From: Flavobacterium aquariorum
Lineage (GTDB): Bacteria; Bacteroidota; Bacteroidia; Flavobacteriales; Flavobacteriaceae
Length of the DNA stretch: 64,000 nucleotides
Assembly (NCBI RefSeq): GCF_003254745.1
Contig: NZ_QKXH01000004.1
Location: forward strand, 280,313 to 344,312
Reading direction: 5' to 3'
Under the pieces are notes generated by a model, which saw only the letters and a program-made list of their open reading frames with translations, was not told where the DNA came from and ran no database searches. The number at the start of each line of letters is the position of its first letter. Positions within the stretch are counted from its first letter, which is position 1. Both the position numbers and the translations under genes were made by a program. Below, piece after piece: positions 35,298 through 45,829 of the stretch.

Positions 35298-38200
35298 CTA
35301 TTCTTTTTTACGTCCAAATCGAGCAAATATTTCAATATAGGTGTTGAATGTTTTTTTGCTTGAATTGTAATAATCCATGTCATTACTGTCTTTCATCACA
35401 ATCAATAAACCTCTGTAGCGTTCTAAATCTGTTATGATTTCAATGCTAATGCTGGATTGTTCAGATGGCGCTAATTTGGCATAGTAATTAAGGTTTTCCT
35501 TGTATTTTTCCGTTAGTCGATCTAGCAAATCATGTGCTTTTGCTTTTTCTCCAACGTCATAATACCCTTTGGCGAATGGCTCTAAAAGTGAGTAATATCC
35601 AAACTTTTCCAAAGGCATTTTTGTCATAGCCAAATCAATGATGTTTTTCGCTTTGTCAATCTTTCCTTCGGCTATGAGTTTGTTCATTAAGCGAGACAAA
35701 TTCATTCTGTAAGTAAGGCTTTCTCTGCGGGTTTCAGGATCGTGATATATTTTGTCACTTTCGCTATTGCCCCAGTCCCATTTCATTACTTTCTTGTACA
35801 TGTTATCTGTATCAATTCGACCCATATCCATTTGACCTGAATCTTCTGTTAATGCTGTTTTTATTGGAACTAATTTGTAAACCATACCTTCTAATTGAAG
35901 ATAGTCTTTCATCCATAAATAATCTTCGGCATCAAAAGCTCCTCCACTAAAATACACTGGTCTTTTCCAATTGTTGTTGTTAATTAGATCGAGCATCATT
36001 AACCTGTTTTTGTATATGGCGCTTCCTTTGATGTCAATGTCGATATACGGAACAATAGAATCGCTAAGTTTGGGATCAACCACCTTATTCTTTAAGATGT
36101 TTTCTTTGTCTATCGGAATTCTGATTTTATTTGTTGGGAAGAAATGAATGGTTTGTCCGTTTTGCATTTCAACTGTAGATCTTGGGTCTTTTATGAATTT
36201 TATGAAAGCATTTAAATCCCAACGGCTTTCGGTTTTTTGAATGTGCGCCACATAGTCAAGTTTATCTCCAACGTATTCATCATGTGTAAACGATATTGGT
36301 AAAGCTTCGGATTGGTACGCTTTTCTTTTCATTTGATCAATATACCAGTCAGTCATAAACAAGCTGGTGTTGACAATCTTGATGTCGGTACGAATGCCTT
36401 CTATTTCCTGAGCATACCAAAGAGGGAAAGTGTCATTATCTCCAATAGTGAATAAAATGGCGTTAGGATCGCAGGATTCAAGATAGGCTTTTGCCATTGC
36501 AGTTGCAGTATACTTTCCGGAACGGTCATGGTCATCCCAGTTTTGGTAAGCCATAAGCATTGGCGCAGCTAATAAACATCCACCGATAAGCACTGGTCCT
36601 GCAATTTTTGGAGCAAGGTATTTTTGTGCGCTTTCATACAACGCATATACTCCAAATCCAATCCAAATAGCAAATACGTAAAATGAACCTACTAAGGCGT
36701 AGTCTCTTTCGCGAGGTTCAAATGGTCGTTCGTTTAGATATATCTTTAGAGCAATTCCCAAGAATAGGAAAAGAGCTAATAGAACATAAAAGCTTTTTCT
36801 GTCTTTGCTTGCATGATACATGATTCCAATTAGGCCAAGTATAAATGGCAAGAAGAAATACACGTTTCTGCCTTTGTTATTTAAAACATCCGAAGGTAGA
36901 TTATCTTGTGAGCCCAAATGTAAAGTGTCAAGGAGTGTAATTCCACTGATCCAGTTTCCATCCAGATAATCATATCTTCCTTGATTATCGTTTTGTCTTC
37001 CGACAAAATTCCACATCAAATATCTCCAATACATATAGCCAAATTGATATTCAAACATGAAACTGAAATTATCGGCAGTAGTTGGTTTTTCAATGATTAA
37101 ATAATCTTTATAATGACTTAGGAAGGAAACATATCCCTCATTATCAATTTGTTTTTGTGCATAGGCTTGTCTGAACTCTGCAACTGTTTTTTCAGTTTCG
37201 TTTCTTAGTTGTGCCGTTGCTTTGTTGTAATCCTCCTCGCTTAATTTGCTTGGATCTAAACCATATTTTACCAAATCTTCATCATAATCATGGTTTGGGT
37301 CTACTCTAAATGCAGGCGGATTAGTAAAATTGATGTAGTTCTCGATATGCTCTGTACTCCACATCCTTGGTAAAATAGTTTTTTGAGCGTCATCACTATT
37401 TTGTTCTGCTTTTATGTAGTTGTTTACAATTACATATTTGCCAGTTTTGTAATCTCTCTCGTAATTGGGCGCTTTGTCCAAATAAGGATTGTTAGGATCC
37501 AATCCTGCAAAAGCTTCTGTGTATTGAGGGCCGTAAAATAAGGGATTTACACCATATTGCTCTCTGTTGTAATAAGCAAGAACTTCGGCGGCATCGGATG
37601 GTTTGTTTTCGTTAATGACCGTGTTTGAATTGGCGCGAATTGGTAGCATTAACCATGTTGAGAACCCAATTAGTATAAAAAGCACGCATAAAATAAGAGT
37701 ATTGTAATGTATTAATCCTTTTTTATGGGTGTAGTTTAATCCAAAATAAAAGAAAGCTATAAGAAGCAGGGTTACAAAAATTGTTCCTGAATTAAAAGGC
37801 AGTCCCATCGAATTAACCATGAAGACTTCGGTTTTACCAAAGAACGCCATCGTTAATGGTAGTAATAATTTGAATATAAAAAGTAAAATAGAAACAACTA
37901 CAATATTGGCTATAATGAAGTTTTTAACCGTTACTACTTTATAGTTTTTAAAAAAATATAAAAATCCAATTGCAGGAATGGTCAATAGAGACATAAAGTG
38001 TACACCAAAAGACAATCCAACTACCAAAGAAATTAAAAGCAGCCATCTATTTCCTCTTGGAGTGTTCATCTCCTGCTCCCAGCGTAATCCCAACCACAAT
38101 AGTAAAGAAATTAGTAAAGTGGCCATGGCGTATACTTCAGCTTCGACAGCATTGTACCAAAAACTATCCGAAAAGGTGTAAGCCAAAGCACCAACTAAAG

Positions 38201-38573
38201 AGCTTCCGAGGATGACAATCGAATTGTTTGTATTGATTTCTGAATATTGTCCAATTATTTTTTTTAGGATCATTGTTGATGACCAAAACATAAATAATAT
38301 AGTAAATGCACTGGAAAATACGGAAGTCATATTTACCATTAAAGCGATATGTTCTTTATCGATGGCAAACATTGCGAAAAAAGCACCGATCATTTGGAAT
38401 AATGGGGCTCCTGGTGGGTGGCCAACCTCAAGTTTGGCGGCTGTCGCGATATATTCTCCACAATCCCAAAAACTCATTGTGGGTTCAACAGTAAGTGTAT
38501 AAGTTATTAATGCTATTGAAAAGGCAAACCAACCTGTAATTGTATTCCATTTGTTGAAATTGAATGATGTCAT
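35298..38573 (-). CDS. DUF2723 multi-pass membrane protein (glycosyltransferase-like)
   Basis: The 1091-residue protein begins with the DUF2723 signature (TLTVEPTMSFWDCGEYIATAAKLEVGHPPGAPL). Its N-terminal half is about ten membrane helices with an acidic DCGE loop like that of protein O-mannosyltransferases of the GT-C fold. The C-terminal half is soluble, with TPR-like helices near the end (AKNIIDLAMTKMPLEKFGYY). The family is large in Bacteroidota and has been proposed to glycosylate exported proteins. The sugar and acceptor are unknown here. Confidence 0.9.
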   Translation of the reverse strand: MTSFNFNKWNTITGWFAFSIALITYTLTVEPTMSFWDCGEYIATAAKLEVGHPPGAPLFQMIGAFFAMFAIDKEHIALMVNMTSVFSSAFTILFMFWSSTMILKKIIGQYSEINTNNSIVILGSSLVGALAYTFSDSFWYNAVEAEVYAMATLLISLLLWLGLRWEQEMNTPRGNRWLLLISLVVGLSFGVHFMSLLTIPAIGFLYFFKNYKVVTVKNFIIANIVVVSILLFIFKLLLPLTMAFFGKTEVFMVNSMGLPFNSGTIFVTLLLIAFFYFGLNYTHKKGLIHYNTLILCVLFILIGFSTWLMLPIRANSNTVINENKPSDAAEVLAYYNREQYGVNPLFYGPQYTEAFAGLDPNNPYLDKAPNYERDYKTGKYVIVNNYIKAEQNSDDAQKTILPRMWSTEHIENYINFTNPPAFRVDPNHDYDEDLVKYGLDPSKLSEEDYNKATAQLRNETEKTVAEFRQAYAQKQIDNEGYVSFLSHYKDYLIIEKPTTADNFSFMFEYQFGYMYWRYLMWNFVGRQNDNQGRYDYLDGNWISGITLLDTLHLGSQDNLPSDVLNNKGRNVYFFLPFILGLIGIMYHASKDRKSFYVLLALFLFLGIALKIYLNERPFEPRERDYALVGSFYVFAIWIGFGVYALYESAQKYLAPKIAGPVLIGGCLLAAPMLMAYQNWDDHDRSGKYTATAMAKAYLESCDPNAILFTIGDNDTFPLWYAQEIEGIRTDIKIVNTSLFMTDWYIDQMKRKAYQSEALPISFTHDEYVGDKLDYVAHIQKTESRWDLNAFIKFIKDPRSTVEMQNGQTIHFFPTNKIRIPIDKENILKNKVVDPKLSDSIVPYIDIDIKGSAIYKNRLMMLDLINNNNWKRPVYFSGGAFDAEDYLWMKDYLQLEGMVYKLVPIKTALTEDSGQMDMGRIDTDNMYKKVMKWDWGNSESDKIYHDPETRRESLTYRMNLSRLMNKLIAEGKIDKAKNIIDLAMTKMPLEKFGYYSLLEPFAKGYYDVGEKAKAHDLLDRLTEKYKENLNYYAKLAPSEQSSISIEIITDLERYRGLLIVMKDSNDMDYYNSSKKTFNTYIEIFARFGRKKE

Positions 38574-38771
38574 ATACTAGTCTTCTGTTTTTTATATGTT
38601 TTAAAAAGTGTTACAAAGAAAATGTTTTTTTTTTTAAAGTTAAGTCGCATTATTATAATTTTATGGAAAATAATCCTTTTAGTAAACGCTTTGTCTTTCA
38701 GTATTTTAATCAGATTTTGATTTTTAAATTGAAATTTGTTTCATTTTTTTTGAAGAAAAAGGTAAAAAAAG

Positions 38772-38802
38772 TTTGCACAGCTTGGAATTTGTTTTAAATT
38801 TG
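38772..38802 (+). promoter_or_regulatory. Promoter of tRNA-Gln
   Basis: A -33 TTTG (38772-38775) and a -7 box TAAATTTG (38795-38802) are 19 bases apart and 32 bases ahead of the tRNA, a very clear Bacteroidota promoter. Confidence 0.8.
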
Positions 38803-38834
38803 CACTCGCTTAGCAGAAATGTTAGCAACAAAGC

Positions 38835-38905
38835 TGGTCTATGGTGTAATGGTAACACAACTGTTTTTGGTGCAGTCTTTCTAGGTTCGAGTCCTAGTAG
38901 ACCAA
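38835..38905 (+). tRNA. tRNA-Gln (anticodon TTG)
   Basis: The 71 bases fold into a cloverleaf: acceptor stem TGGTCTA/TAGACCA, D-stem GTGT/ACAC, anticodon stem ACTGT/GCAGT with loop TTTTGGT giving TTG, and T-stem CTAGG/CCTAG with TTCGAGT. The CCA end is not encoded. A perfect terminator follows at once. Confidence 0.95.
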
Positions 38906-38907
38906 CG

Positions 38908-38937
38908 AAAGCCCTTCAAATTTGAAGGGCTTTTTTT
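38908..38937 (+). terminator. Terminator of tRNA-Gln
   Basis: AAGCCCTTCAAA pairs exactly with TTTGAAGGGCTT and is followed by a T-run. Confidence 0.92.
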
Positions 38938-38965
38938 ATGGTATTAACTGAAATGTTAATATGTA

Positions 38966-39005
38966 AAAAAGAAAGCCTCTCAAATTTTGAGAGGCTTTCT
39001 TTTTA
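38966..39005 (-). terminator. Terminator of the universal stress protein gene
   Basis: AAAGAAAGCCTCTCAAA pairs with the complementary run ending GAGAGGCTTTCTTT, with A- and T-runs outside. It lies just behind the stop of the usp gene and can also catch transcription from the tRNA side. Confidence 0.88.
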
Positions 39006-39012
39006 TTGAGAA

Positions 39013-39837
39013 TTATATTCTAAATGTCAATACGGGTTTTGTGGCGTGATTTACCAAATCTTCTGAGATGCTTCCAGCAAAGAAATGATTAAGGCCGGTT
39101 CTTCCATGAGTGCAAAATGCGATCAGGTCGGCATCTTTTTCATTGGAATAGTTGATAATTCCTTTCTCTATATTGTTTTCATTGTATATTTCAAATGAGT
39201 ATTCAGGCATGTCAAAATCAGCTACAAAGTCGGTAACTATTTTACGTGCGGCCGAAGTGCTTTTGAAGCTATTTGGCGTGCAAATCATTACCAGATTTAA
39301 TTTTGCTTCAAATAATTTAGTGAAATCAAGCATTTTTTGAAATGGTTTTTTGATTTCTTTTGAAAAATCGGAGGCAAAAATGATATTTTGGATTTTGAAA
39401 TTATTTATTTTGTTTTTAATTACCAAAACAGGGGTTTCGGATTGTCTTACTACTTTTTCGGTATTCGATCCAATGATGATTTCATTGATTCCGGATGCTC
39501 CGTGTGAACCCATAACAATCAGGTCCATGTCATGTTGTTTAATGTAGTTGTTTATTCCATGATAAGCGCCGTCAAGTCGAACTACTTCTGTTACTTTGAT
39601 TCCTTGTAGGTAAGGGCGGTTCTTAATGTTTTTTAATGTTTCCTCTGCTTTGCGTTTAAAAAGCATTACCTCTGGAATACTTGTTGCTCCAGTTAAGGCA
39701 TCGTTCATTTGGCCAGGTAATTCAAGCATGTGGATTAAGATGATTTCACAATCGTTTTTTTTTGCAATTTCTGCGCCAACTTCTATTGCTTCATCAGCAT
39801 ATTTGGAAAAGTCAGTAGGGATTAAAATTTTTTTCAT
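39013..39837 (-). CDS. Universal stress protein, two tandem Usp domains
   Basis: The 274-residue protein consists of two Usp domains. The first has KKILIPTDFSKYADEAIEVG and the ATP-binding G-2x-G-9x-G(S/T) loop MGSHGASGINEIIIGSNTEKVV; the second has IIFASDFSKEI and FCTHGRTGLNHFFAGSISEDLV. Tandem Usp proteins usually bind nucleotides and help in stress survival. A -7 box TAAATTTG (minus strand, 39872-39879) lies upstream. Confidence 0.93.
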   Translation of the reverse strand: MKKILIPTDFSKYADEAIEVGAEIAKKNDCEIILIHMLELPGQMNDALTGATSIPEVMLFKRKAEETLKNIKNRPYLQGIKVTEVVRLDGAYHGINNYIKQHDMDLIVMGSHGASGINEIIIGSNTEKVVRQSETPVLVIKNKINNFKIQNIIFASDFSKEIKKPFQKMLDFTKLFEAKLNLVMICTPNSFKSTSAARKIVTDFVADFDMPEYSFEIYNENNIEKGIINYSNEKDADLIAFCTHGRTGLNHFFAGSISEDLVNHATKPVLTFRI

Positions 39838-39920
39838 CTGTTTGGGGTTTGATTTATTCAGTAATGTTGGGCAAATTTAATATAATAAAGATATAAATTT
39901 TTTTAATAGTAATCAATTTT

Positions 39921-39948
39921 TTTGATTTATAAAAAAACACTATATTTG
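39921..39948 (+). promoter_or_regulatory. Promoter of rimP-nusA-infB
   Basis: TTTG (39921-39924) and TATATTTG (39941-39948) are separated by 16 bases. The transcript would start at about 39955, 23 bases ahead of the leader hairpin. Confidence 0.72.
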
Positions 39949-39977
39949 CACCGTTATTTATTAATATACTAGATAAT

Positions 39978-40005
39978 GAGGCACGCATAGCGTGCCTCTT
40001 TTTAT
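39978..40005 (+). promoter_or_regulatory. Terminator-like leader hairpin of rimP-nusA-infB
   Basis: GAGGCACGC (39978-39986) pairs perfectly with GCGTGCCTC (39990-39998) around the loop ATA, followed by TTTTTAT. This is a textbook intrinsic terminator, yet it lies between the promoter and the rimP ATG only 7 bases behind it. It is well placed for control of the operon by its own product NusA. Confidence 0.85.
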
Positions 40006-40011
40006 AAAGAT

Positions 40012-40476
40012 ATGACATTTAAAGAAAAAGTAAAGCAAGTATTAGAAGAGGCTCTTCTTGAAAAACCATCTGTTTTTTTAATTGACTTGACCATAACGGA
40101 CAGTTTTAAAATTATTATTGGGATTGATGGGGATAATGGTGTGGTTTTGCAGGACTGTATCGATGTAAGTCGTGCTGTTGAAAGTAATTTAGATAGAGAA
40201 GAGCAAGATTATTCTTTGGAGGTGGCTTCAGTTGGAGTTGGTTCTCCTTTAAAATTGGTTAGACAGTACAAAAAAAATATCGGTAGAACATTAATTGTTA
40301 AGACGAATACCGAAAATATTGAAGCAGAATTAGTTGAAGCTAATGATCTTTTTATAATTTTGTCTTGGAAAGCTAGAGAACCCAAAAAAATTGGTAAAGG
40401 AAAAGAGACGGTTCAAAAAGAACAACAAATCCCTTACTCAGATATTAAAGAAGCAATTGTTACAGTAACATTTTAA
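40012..40476 (+). CDS. rimP: Ribosome maturation factor RimP
   Basis: RimP assists 30S subunit maturation. The 154-residue protein has the conserved N-terminal domain with [42 protein letters not shown] and the C-terminal SH3-like strand region ([15 protein letters not shown]). The ATG is 7 bases behind the leader hairpin. The order rimP-nusA-infB is the usual bacterial one. Confidence 0.95.
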   Translation: MTFKEKVKQVLEEALLEKPSVFLIDLTITDSFKIIIGIDGDNGVVLQDCIDVSRAVESNLDREEQDYSLEVASVGVGSPLKLVRQYKKNIGRTLIVKTNTENIEAELVEANDLFIILSWKAREPKKIGKGKETVQKEQQIPYSDIKEAIVTVTF

Positions 40477-40489
40477 TTAAAGAATTCGC

Positions 40490-41743
40490 ATGGAAAATTT
40501 AGCATTAATCGATTCATTTTCAGAGTTTAAAGATGATAAACTTATTGATCGTGTAACGCTTATGGCAATTTTGGAAGATGTATTTAGAAATGCATTGAAA
40601 AAAAAATACGGTTCAGATGATAATTTCGATATCATTATAAATCCTGATAAAGGAGATATGGAGATTTGGAGAAGAAGAGTAATCGTTGCTGACGAGGATT
40701 TGGATTTTGAAAATGAAGAAATTACATTAACTGAAGCTAGAAAAATTGAAGCTGATTTTGAAATTGGTGAAGAGGTTTCTGAAGAAGTTAAGCTGATAGA
40801 TTTGGGTAGAAGAGCGATATTGGCTTTAAGACAAAATTTAATTTCGAAAATACACGAACACGATAATACTAATCTTTACAAACAATTTAAAGATATTATT
40901 GGCGATATTTATACTGCGGAAGTGCATCATGTACGTCCAAGAGTTGTAATTTTGGTGGATGATGACGGAAATGAAATCATTTTGCCAAAAGAAAAACAAA
41001 TTCCTTCAGATTTCTTCCGTAAAGGGGATAATGTGAGAGGTATAATTGAAAGCGTTGAACTAAAAGGAAATAAACCTCAAATTATTATGTCAAGAACTTC
41101 AGATAAGTTCTTGGAGAAATTGTTTGAACAAGAAATTCCAGAGGTTTTTGACGGTTTGATTATGGTTAAAAATGTTGTGAGAATACCAGGTGAAAAAGCC
41201 AAAGTAGCGGTAGATTCTTATGATGACCGTATTGATCCTGTTGGAGCATGTGTAGGTATGAAAGGTTCACGTATTCATGGAATTGTTCGTGAATTAGGAA
41301 ATGAAAATATTGATGTAATCAATTATACTAGCAATATTCAATTGTATATTACCAGAGCATTAAGTCCTGCTAAAGTTTCCTCAATTAAGATTAATGAAGA
41401 AACAAAAAGAGCTGAAGTGTTTTTGAAATTGGAGGAAGTTTCTAAAGCAATAGGTAGAGGTGGGCATAATATTCGTTTGGCTGGTTTGTTGACCGGTTAT
41501 GAATTGGATGTAATACGTGAAGGTGATGTAGCTGGTGCAATTGCAGATGATGACGATGTTGAATTGACTGAGTTTTCAGATGAGATCGAGGATTGGGTAA
41601 TTGAGGAATTTGCAAAAATTGGATTGGATACTGCCAAAAGTATTTTGAAACATGATGTAGATGATTTAGTTAGAAGAACCGACCTAGAAGAGGAAACGAT
41701 TTTAGATGTAATGAGAATACTAAATGAGGAGTTTGATAGTTAA
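40490..41743 (+). CDS. nusA: Transcription termination/antitermination factor NusA
   Basis: NusA binds RNA polymerase and RNA and influences pausing, termination and antitermination. The 417 residues comprise the N-terminal polymerase-binding domain (ALIDSFSEFKDDKLIDRVTL), an S1 domain (GDIYTAEVHHVRPRVVI) and two KH domains (VGACVGMKGSRIHGIVRELG and AIGRGGHNIRLAGLL). The C-terminal acidic repeats of E. coli NusA are missing, as in most bacteria outside the gammaproteobacteria. It lies 13 bases behind rimP. Confidence 0.97.
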   Translation: MENLALIDSFSEFKDDKLIDRVTLMAILEDVFRNALKKKYGSDDNFDIIINPDKGDMEIWRRRVIVADEDLDFENEEITLTEARKIEADFEIGEEVSEEVKLIDLGRRAILALRQNLISKIHEHDNTNLYKQFKDIIGDIYTAEVHHVRPRVVILVDDDGNEIILPKEKQIPSDFFRKGDNVRGIIESVELKGNKPQIIMSRTSDKFLEKLFEQEIPEVFDGLIMVKNVVRIPGEKAKVAVDSYDDRIDPVGACVGMKGSRIHGIVRELGNENIDVINYTSNIQLYITRALSPAKVSSIKINEETKRAEVFLKLEEVSKAIGRGGHNIRLAGLLTGYELDVIREGDVAGAIADDDDVELTEFSDEIEDWVIEEFAKIGLDTAKSILKHDVDDLVRRTDLEEETILDVMRILNEEFDS

Positions 41744-41834
41744 TATACTATAGGCGCCTCATATAAAATAAATTTCTATTTTTATTATAAAATATTAAAT
41801 AGAACAACGAATAAGGTAAAAATAAAAAGGTTTT

Positions 41835-44738
41835 ATGTCTGAAGAGAGAATTATTAGAATAAACAAGGTTTTAAGGGAATTAAATATTTCGTTAGAAAGA
41901 GCTGTGGATTATCTAAAAGATAAGGGTATTGCTATTGAGTCAAACCCAAACACAAAAATTTCTGAGCAGGAATTTAATATCCTACAAAGTCAGTTTGCAG
42001 GCGACAAGGGGAATAAAGAAGCTTCGAAAGAAGTAAGTGAGGAGAAAAGGAAAGAAAAAGAAGCTTTGCGTATTGAGCGTGAGAAAGAAGTTGAAGACAA
42101 ACGCAAATTAGAAGAAGATCGTTTGAAACAACAAGAAGTTATAAAAGCGAGAGCTGTTTTGTCAGGTCCGGTACAAGTTGGTAAAATTGATCTTAATCCT
42201 AAAAAGCCTGCGGTCGCTCCAAGCCCTGTTGTTGCTGAAAAAGTAATTGCTCCTAAAGATGTAGTTCCAGAAGAAAAACCTGTTCTAAAAGAAGAAGTTA
42301 AAAAGGAAACTGTTGAGAATGTTGTTAAAACAGAAGCTCCAGTAGAAAAAGTTAAAAAGGAAATTCCAGCCCCTGAGGTAAAAGATAAGCCTAAGTTTAA
42401 GGAGGTAAAAAATATAGAGAAATCAGAAGCGGTAACAGAGAAAAAATCTGAAGCAACTTCAGGTGAAACTCCGGTTGAAGAATCTATTACGACTCAATAT
42501 CAAAAACTTTCTGGTGCAACTCTAACAGGTCAAGTTATTGATTTGTCTCAATTTAATAAGCCGAAGAAGAAAAAAGAAGATCCAAAAATTACGCCTAATA
42601 AGCCAGGAACTCCTGGAGTGGCTGGTGCTAATAATGCGAATAAAAATAAACGTAAAAGAATTGCTCCAAAGCCAGGTGCGCCTAGACCACCTGCTACTCC
42701 TGGAGTTCCTGGAGCACCAAATCCTAACAAAATCACTCCGAATACTGGAGGTGGAGGTTTTAATGCAAATAGAAGTGCAAGACCTGGATTTGTAAAAGGA
42801 AATCGACCTGCAATTGTTGCCAAAGTAGAGCCTACGGAGGAAGAAGTAAAAAACCAAATCCGTGAAACTTTGGAGAAACTTCAAGGTAAAGGTGGTAAAT
42901 CAAAAGCAGCTAAATACAGAAGAGATAAAAGAGATACACACCGTCAGAAATCTGATGATGAGCAAAGAGCTTTAGACGAAGGAAGTAAAACGATCAAAGT
43001 TACTGAGTTTGTTACTGTAGGTGAAATTGCAATCATGATGGATGTGCCAATTACTAAAGTGATTGGAACGTGTATGTCACTTGGAATCATGGTTACCATG
43101 AACCAGCGTTTGGATGCTGAGACATTAACTATTGTTGCTGATGAATTTGGTTATGATGTTGAATTTATTACAGTAGATATTGAAGAAGCAATTCAGGTTG
43201 TTGAAGACAAAGAAGAAGATTTAGTATTCAGAGCTCCTATTGTAACTGTAATGGGTCACGTCGATCACGGTAAAACGTCTTTGCTGGATTATATCCGTAA
43301 AGAAAATGTTATCGCTGGGGAATCTGGAGGAATTACACAGCACATTGGTGCATATGGAGTAACTTTAGATAATGGTCAAAAAATTGCATTTTTAGATACA
43401 CCTGGTCACGAAGCCTTTACTGCGATGCGTGCTCGTGGTGCTCAAGTTACAGATATTGCAATTATTGTGATTGCTGCTGATGATGATATCATGCCGCAAA
43501 CCAAAGAGGCTATTTCTCATGCTCAAGCAGCAGGGGTTCCTATTATTTTTGCAATTAATAAAATTGATAAACCAAATGCTAATCCTGAAAAAGTAAAAGA
43601 AAGATTAGCAGGTATGAACCTTTTGGTAGAAGATTGGGGTGGGAAAATTCAATCTCATGATATCTCTGCAAAAGTAGGTACTGGTGTAAAAGAATTATTA
43701 GAAAAAGTATTGTTAGAAGCTGAAATTTTAGATTTGAAATCGAATCCAAATAAAGCGGCTCAAGGTACAGTGGTTGAAGCTTTCTTAGATAAAGGGAAAG
43801 GATATGTATCTACTATATTAGTACAACATGGTACTCTTAAAATTGGAGACTATATGTTGGCTGGAAAACACCATGGTAAAATTAAAGCCATGCACGATGA
43901 AAGAGGTAATATTGTTACTGTTGCAGGTCCTTCGACTCCAGTTTCTGTTTTAGGTCTTGATGGTGCAGCTACTGCGGGTGATAAATTCAATATTTTTGAA
44001 GACGAAAAAGAAGCGAAACAAATTGCTGCTAAACGTTCTCAATTAATGCGTGAACAATCTGTACGTACACAAAGACATATCACATTGGATGAAATTGGGC
44101 GTAGAATTGCATTGGGTCAATTTAAAGAATTGAACATTATCCTTAAAGGAGACGTAGATGGTTCTGTTGAAGCATTGTCTGATTCGTTCTCTAAATTATC
44201 TACTGAAGAAATACAGATTAATATTATACATAAAGGAGTTGGTGCTATTACTGAAACTGACGTTATGTTGGCTTCTGCTTCTGATGCAATCATTATCGGA
44301 TTTAACGTTCGTCCTGCTGGAAATGCTAGACAATTGGCTGATAAAGAAGAAATCGATATCCGTTATTACTCTATTATCTATGCTGCTATCGATGACTTGA
44401 AAGATGCAATGGAAGGAATGTTAGCTCCTGAAATGAAAGAAGAAGTACTTGGTACTGCTGAGATCAGAGAAATATTCAAAATTTCTAAAGTTGGTTCTAT
44501 CGCAGGATGTATGGTTATGGATGGTAAAATTGCCAAAAATGCCAAAATCAGAATCATTAGAGATGGAGTTGTTGTATTCACGGGTGAACTACTTGCATTG
44601 AAACGTTTCAAAGATGATGTGAAAGAAGTTGCTAAAGGATATGATTGTGGTATTCAAATAAAAGGATACAATGATATCGAAGAAAGAGATGTTATTGAAG
44701 CTTACCACGAAGTTGCAATTAAAAAGAAATTGAAATAA
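41835..44738 (+). CDS. infB: Translation initiation factor IF-2
   Basis: IF-2 is the GTPase that places initiator tRNA on the ribosome. The 967-residue protein has a long N-terminal region: a helical start ([20 protein letters not shown]), a charged Lys/Glu/Val/Pro section, and a Pro/Gly/Asn-rich part (about residues 255-330). The G domain follows, with [33 protein letters not shown] and [12 protein letters not shown]. Domains II to IV end in [16 protein letters not shown] terminator follows. Confidence 0.98.
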   Translation: MSEERIIRINKVLRELNISLERAVDYLKDKGIAIESNPNTKISEQEFNILQSQFAGDKGNKEASKEVSEEKRKEKEALRIEREKEVEDKRKLEEDRLKQQEVIKARAVLSGPVQVGKIDLNPKKPAVAPSPVVAEKVIAPKDVVPEEKPVLKEEVKKETVENVVKTEAPVEKVKKEIPAPEVKDKPKFKEVKNIEKSEAVTEKKSEATSGETPVEESITTQYQKLSGATLTGQVIDLSQFNKPKKKKEDPKITPNKPGTPGVAGANNANKNKRKRIAPKPGAPRPPATPGVPGAPNPNKITPNTGGGGFNANRSARPGFVKGNRPAIVAKVEPTEEEVKNQIRETLEKLQGKGGKSKAAKYRRDKRDTHRQKSDDEQRALDEGSKTIKVTEFVTVGEIAIMMDVPITKVIGTCMSLGIMVTMNQRLDAETLTIVADEFGYDVEFITVDIEEAIQVVEDKEEDLVFRAPIVTVMGHVDHGKTSLLDYIRKENVIAGESGGITQHIGAYGVTLDNGQKIAFLDTPGHEAFTAMRARGAQVTDIAIIVIAADDDIMPQTKEAISHAQAAGVPIIFAINKIDKPNANPEKVKERLAGMNLLVEDWGGKIQSHDISAKVGTGVKELLEKVLLEAEILDLKSNPNKAAQGTVVEAFLDKGKGYVSTILVQHGTLKIGDYMLAGKHHGKIKAMHDERGNIVTVAGPSTPVSVLGLDGAATAGDKFNIFEDEKEAKQIAAKRSQLMREQSVRTQRHITLDEIGRRIALGQFKELNIILKGDVDGSVEALSDSFSKLSTEEIQINIIHKGVGAITETDVMLASASDAIIIGFNVRPAGNARQLADKEEIDIRYYSIIYAAIDDLKDAMEGMLAPEMKEEVLGTAEIREIFKISKVGSIAGCMVMDGKIAKNAKIRIIRDGVVVFTGELLALKRFKDDVKEVAKGYDCGIQIKGYNDIEERDVIEAYHEVAIKKKLK

Positions 44739-44758
44739 GATTTCTTAGATCTATAATT

Positions 44759-44787
44759 AAAAATCCCAATTCGTTGGGATTTTTTTG
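44759..44787 (+). terminator. Terminator of rimP-nusA-infB
   Basis: AAAAATCCCAA pairs with TTGGGATTTTT around TTCG, followed by T. The tetraloop makes it very stable. Confidence 0.9.
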
Positions 44788-44887
44788 TTTATATATTGTT
44801 GTTTTTAATGTTTGATGATTTTTTAAATTGGATATGAATTGAACTGTTAATTTTTAGCAGCAGAAATTTTTGGCTTATTTGTTAATA

Positions 44888-44960
44888 TCGCCCCGCTTTT
44901 CGCTAATTTTTTGTCTAATACTGGTGCAAAAAATTTTCACTGCAATCGGGGCTAAGTGCT
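44888..44960. repeat. Dispersed intergenic repeat, copy B
   Basis: It begins with TCGCCCCGCTTTTCGCT and ends with ATTTTCACTGCAATCGGGGC-TAAG. The ends CCCCG and CGGGG are complementary, so it can fold back. It matches the copy behind ruvB (58932-59013). Confidence 0.6.
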
Positions 44961-45043
44961 GGCATTTTGTATTTTTACCGTCATTCTAAAATTGAAAACA
45001 GTGTTATTCCGAATCAGGTTGGTAGATTAAAAAATAATATAAT

Positions 45044-45799
45044 ATGGAAAGAATTGGTATTCTGGGTGCAATGCCAGAAGAAATAAATGGTATCGTTTTG
45101 TTGTTAAAAGACAAAAAAGAAGTTGGAAAGGGAATGCGCACCTATTATTTAGGGACAATAAATGATATTGAAGTAGTAGTTGTGTTTTCTAGATGGGGAA
45201 AAGTGGCTTCAGCTACGACTGTTACCCATTTAATTGTTGAATTTGGGATAACAGAATTGTTTTTCATAGGAGTTGCAGGTGCTATTCATTCAGATTTAAA
45301 TATTGGTGATATTGTTGTGGCTAGTAGTTTAATTCAACATGATTTAGATGCGCGTCCAATAATCCAGAGATTTGAAATTCCTTTACTGGGAAAAACTGCA
45401 CTGTACTCTCCAAAAGAGATGTTGGCTAAGACAGTAAAGAATATGGATGAATTAGTAAATGATAAGAGTTTAATTCACTTACTTTCTCCAAAACAAAGGG
45501 AAAAGTTTTCTTTGTGGAATCCCAAAATGGTTGTTGGTCAAATTGCCAGTGGAGACCGTTTCATTGCAAGTCATAAAGATAAAGAAAACCTTTTGGCAAT
45601 ACTACCTGAAGTTTTGTGTGCTGAGATGGAAGGAGCTGCAGTGGCACAAGTATGTTTTGAATACAATGTTCCTTATGTCATAATTCGAATTATCTCAGAT
45701 GAGGCTAATGATAATTCTGTTGTAGATTTTATAGAATTCGTATCTCAGGTAGCTTCAAGGTTTGGAGTTGAGATAATTAAAAAACTGTTAAAAAAATAG
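45044..45799 (+). CDS. mtnN: 5'-methylthioadenosine/S-adenosylhomocysteine nucleosidase
   Basis: The enzyme splits MTA and SAH to adenine and a thioribose, recycling SAM by-products. The 251 residues have the PNP/UDP family core: IGILGAMPEEI, FIGVAGAIHSDLNIGDIVVAS, IASGDRFIAS, AEMEGAAVAQVC with the ribose-binding Met-Glu, and IRIISDEAND with the catalytic Asp. It stands alone between terminators. The stop codon lies within its own terminator stem. Confidence 0.95.
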   Translation: MERIGILGAMPEEINGIVLLLKDKKEVGKGMRTYYLGTINDIEVVVVFSRWGKVASATTVTHLIVEFGITELFFIGVAGAIHSDLNIGDIVVASSLIQHDLDARPIIQRFEIPLLGKTALYSPKEMLAKTVKNMDELVNDKSLIHLLSPKQREKFSLWNPKMVVGQIASGDRFIASHKDKENLLAILPEVLCAEMEGAAVAQVCFEYNVPYVIIRIISDEANDNSVVDFIEFVSQVASRFGVEIIKKLLKK

Positions 45800-45820
45800 C
45801 CCTTAAAAGGGCTATTTTTG
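45792..45820 (+). terminator. Terminator overlapping the mtnN stop codon
   Basis: AAAATAGCCC pairs with GGGCTATTTT, and the TAG stop (45797-45799) is part of the left arm. T follows. Confidence 0.85.
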
Positions 45821-45829
45821 TTCGAAATA

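Larger units (their letters stand above)
44739..45043. other. Intergenic region infB / nucleosidase with repeat copy
   Basis: These 305 bases contain the infB terminator (44759-44787) and a repeat copy (44888-44960) but no gene. The right end of the repeat, ATTTTCACTGC-ATC-GGGCTA (44933-44954), matches 58991-59012 at 20 of 22 positions. Confidence 0.65.

Noticed and set aside
42522..42884. Ser/Arg-rich frame on the minus strand inside infB, and a Leu/Gly-rich one beside it
   Set aside because: They are complements of the Pro/Gly/Asn-rich linker of IF-2 and have no homology-like features.
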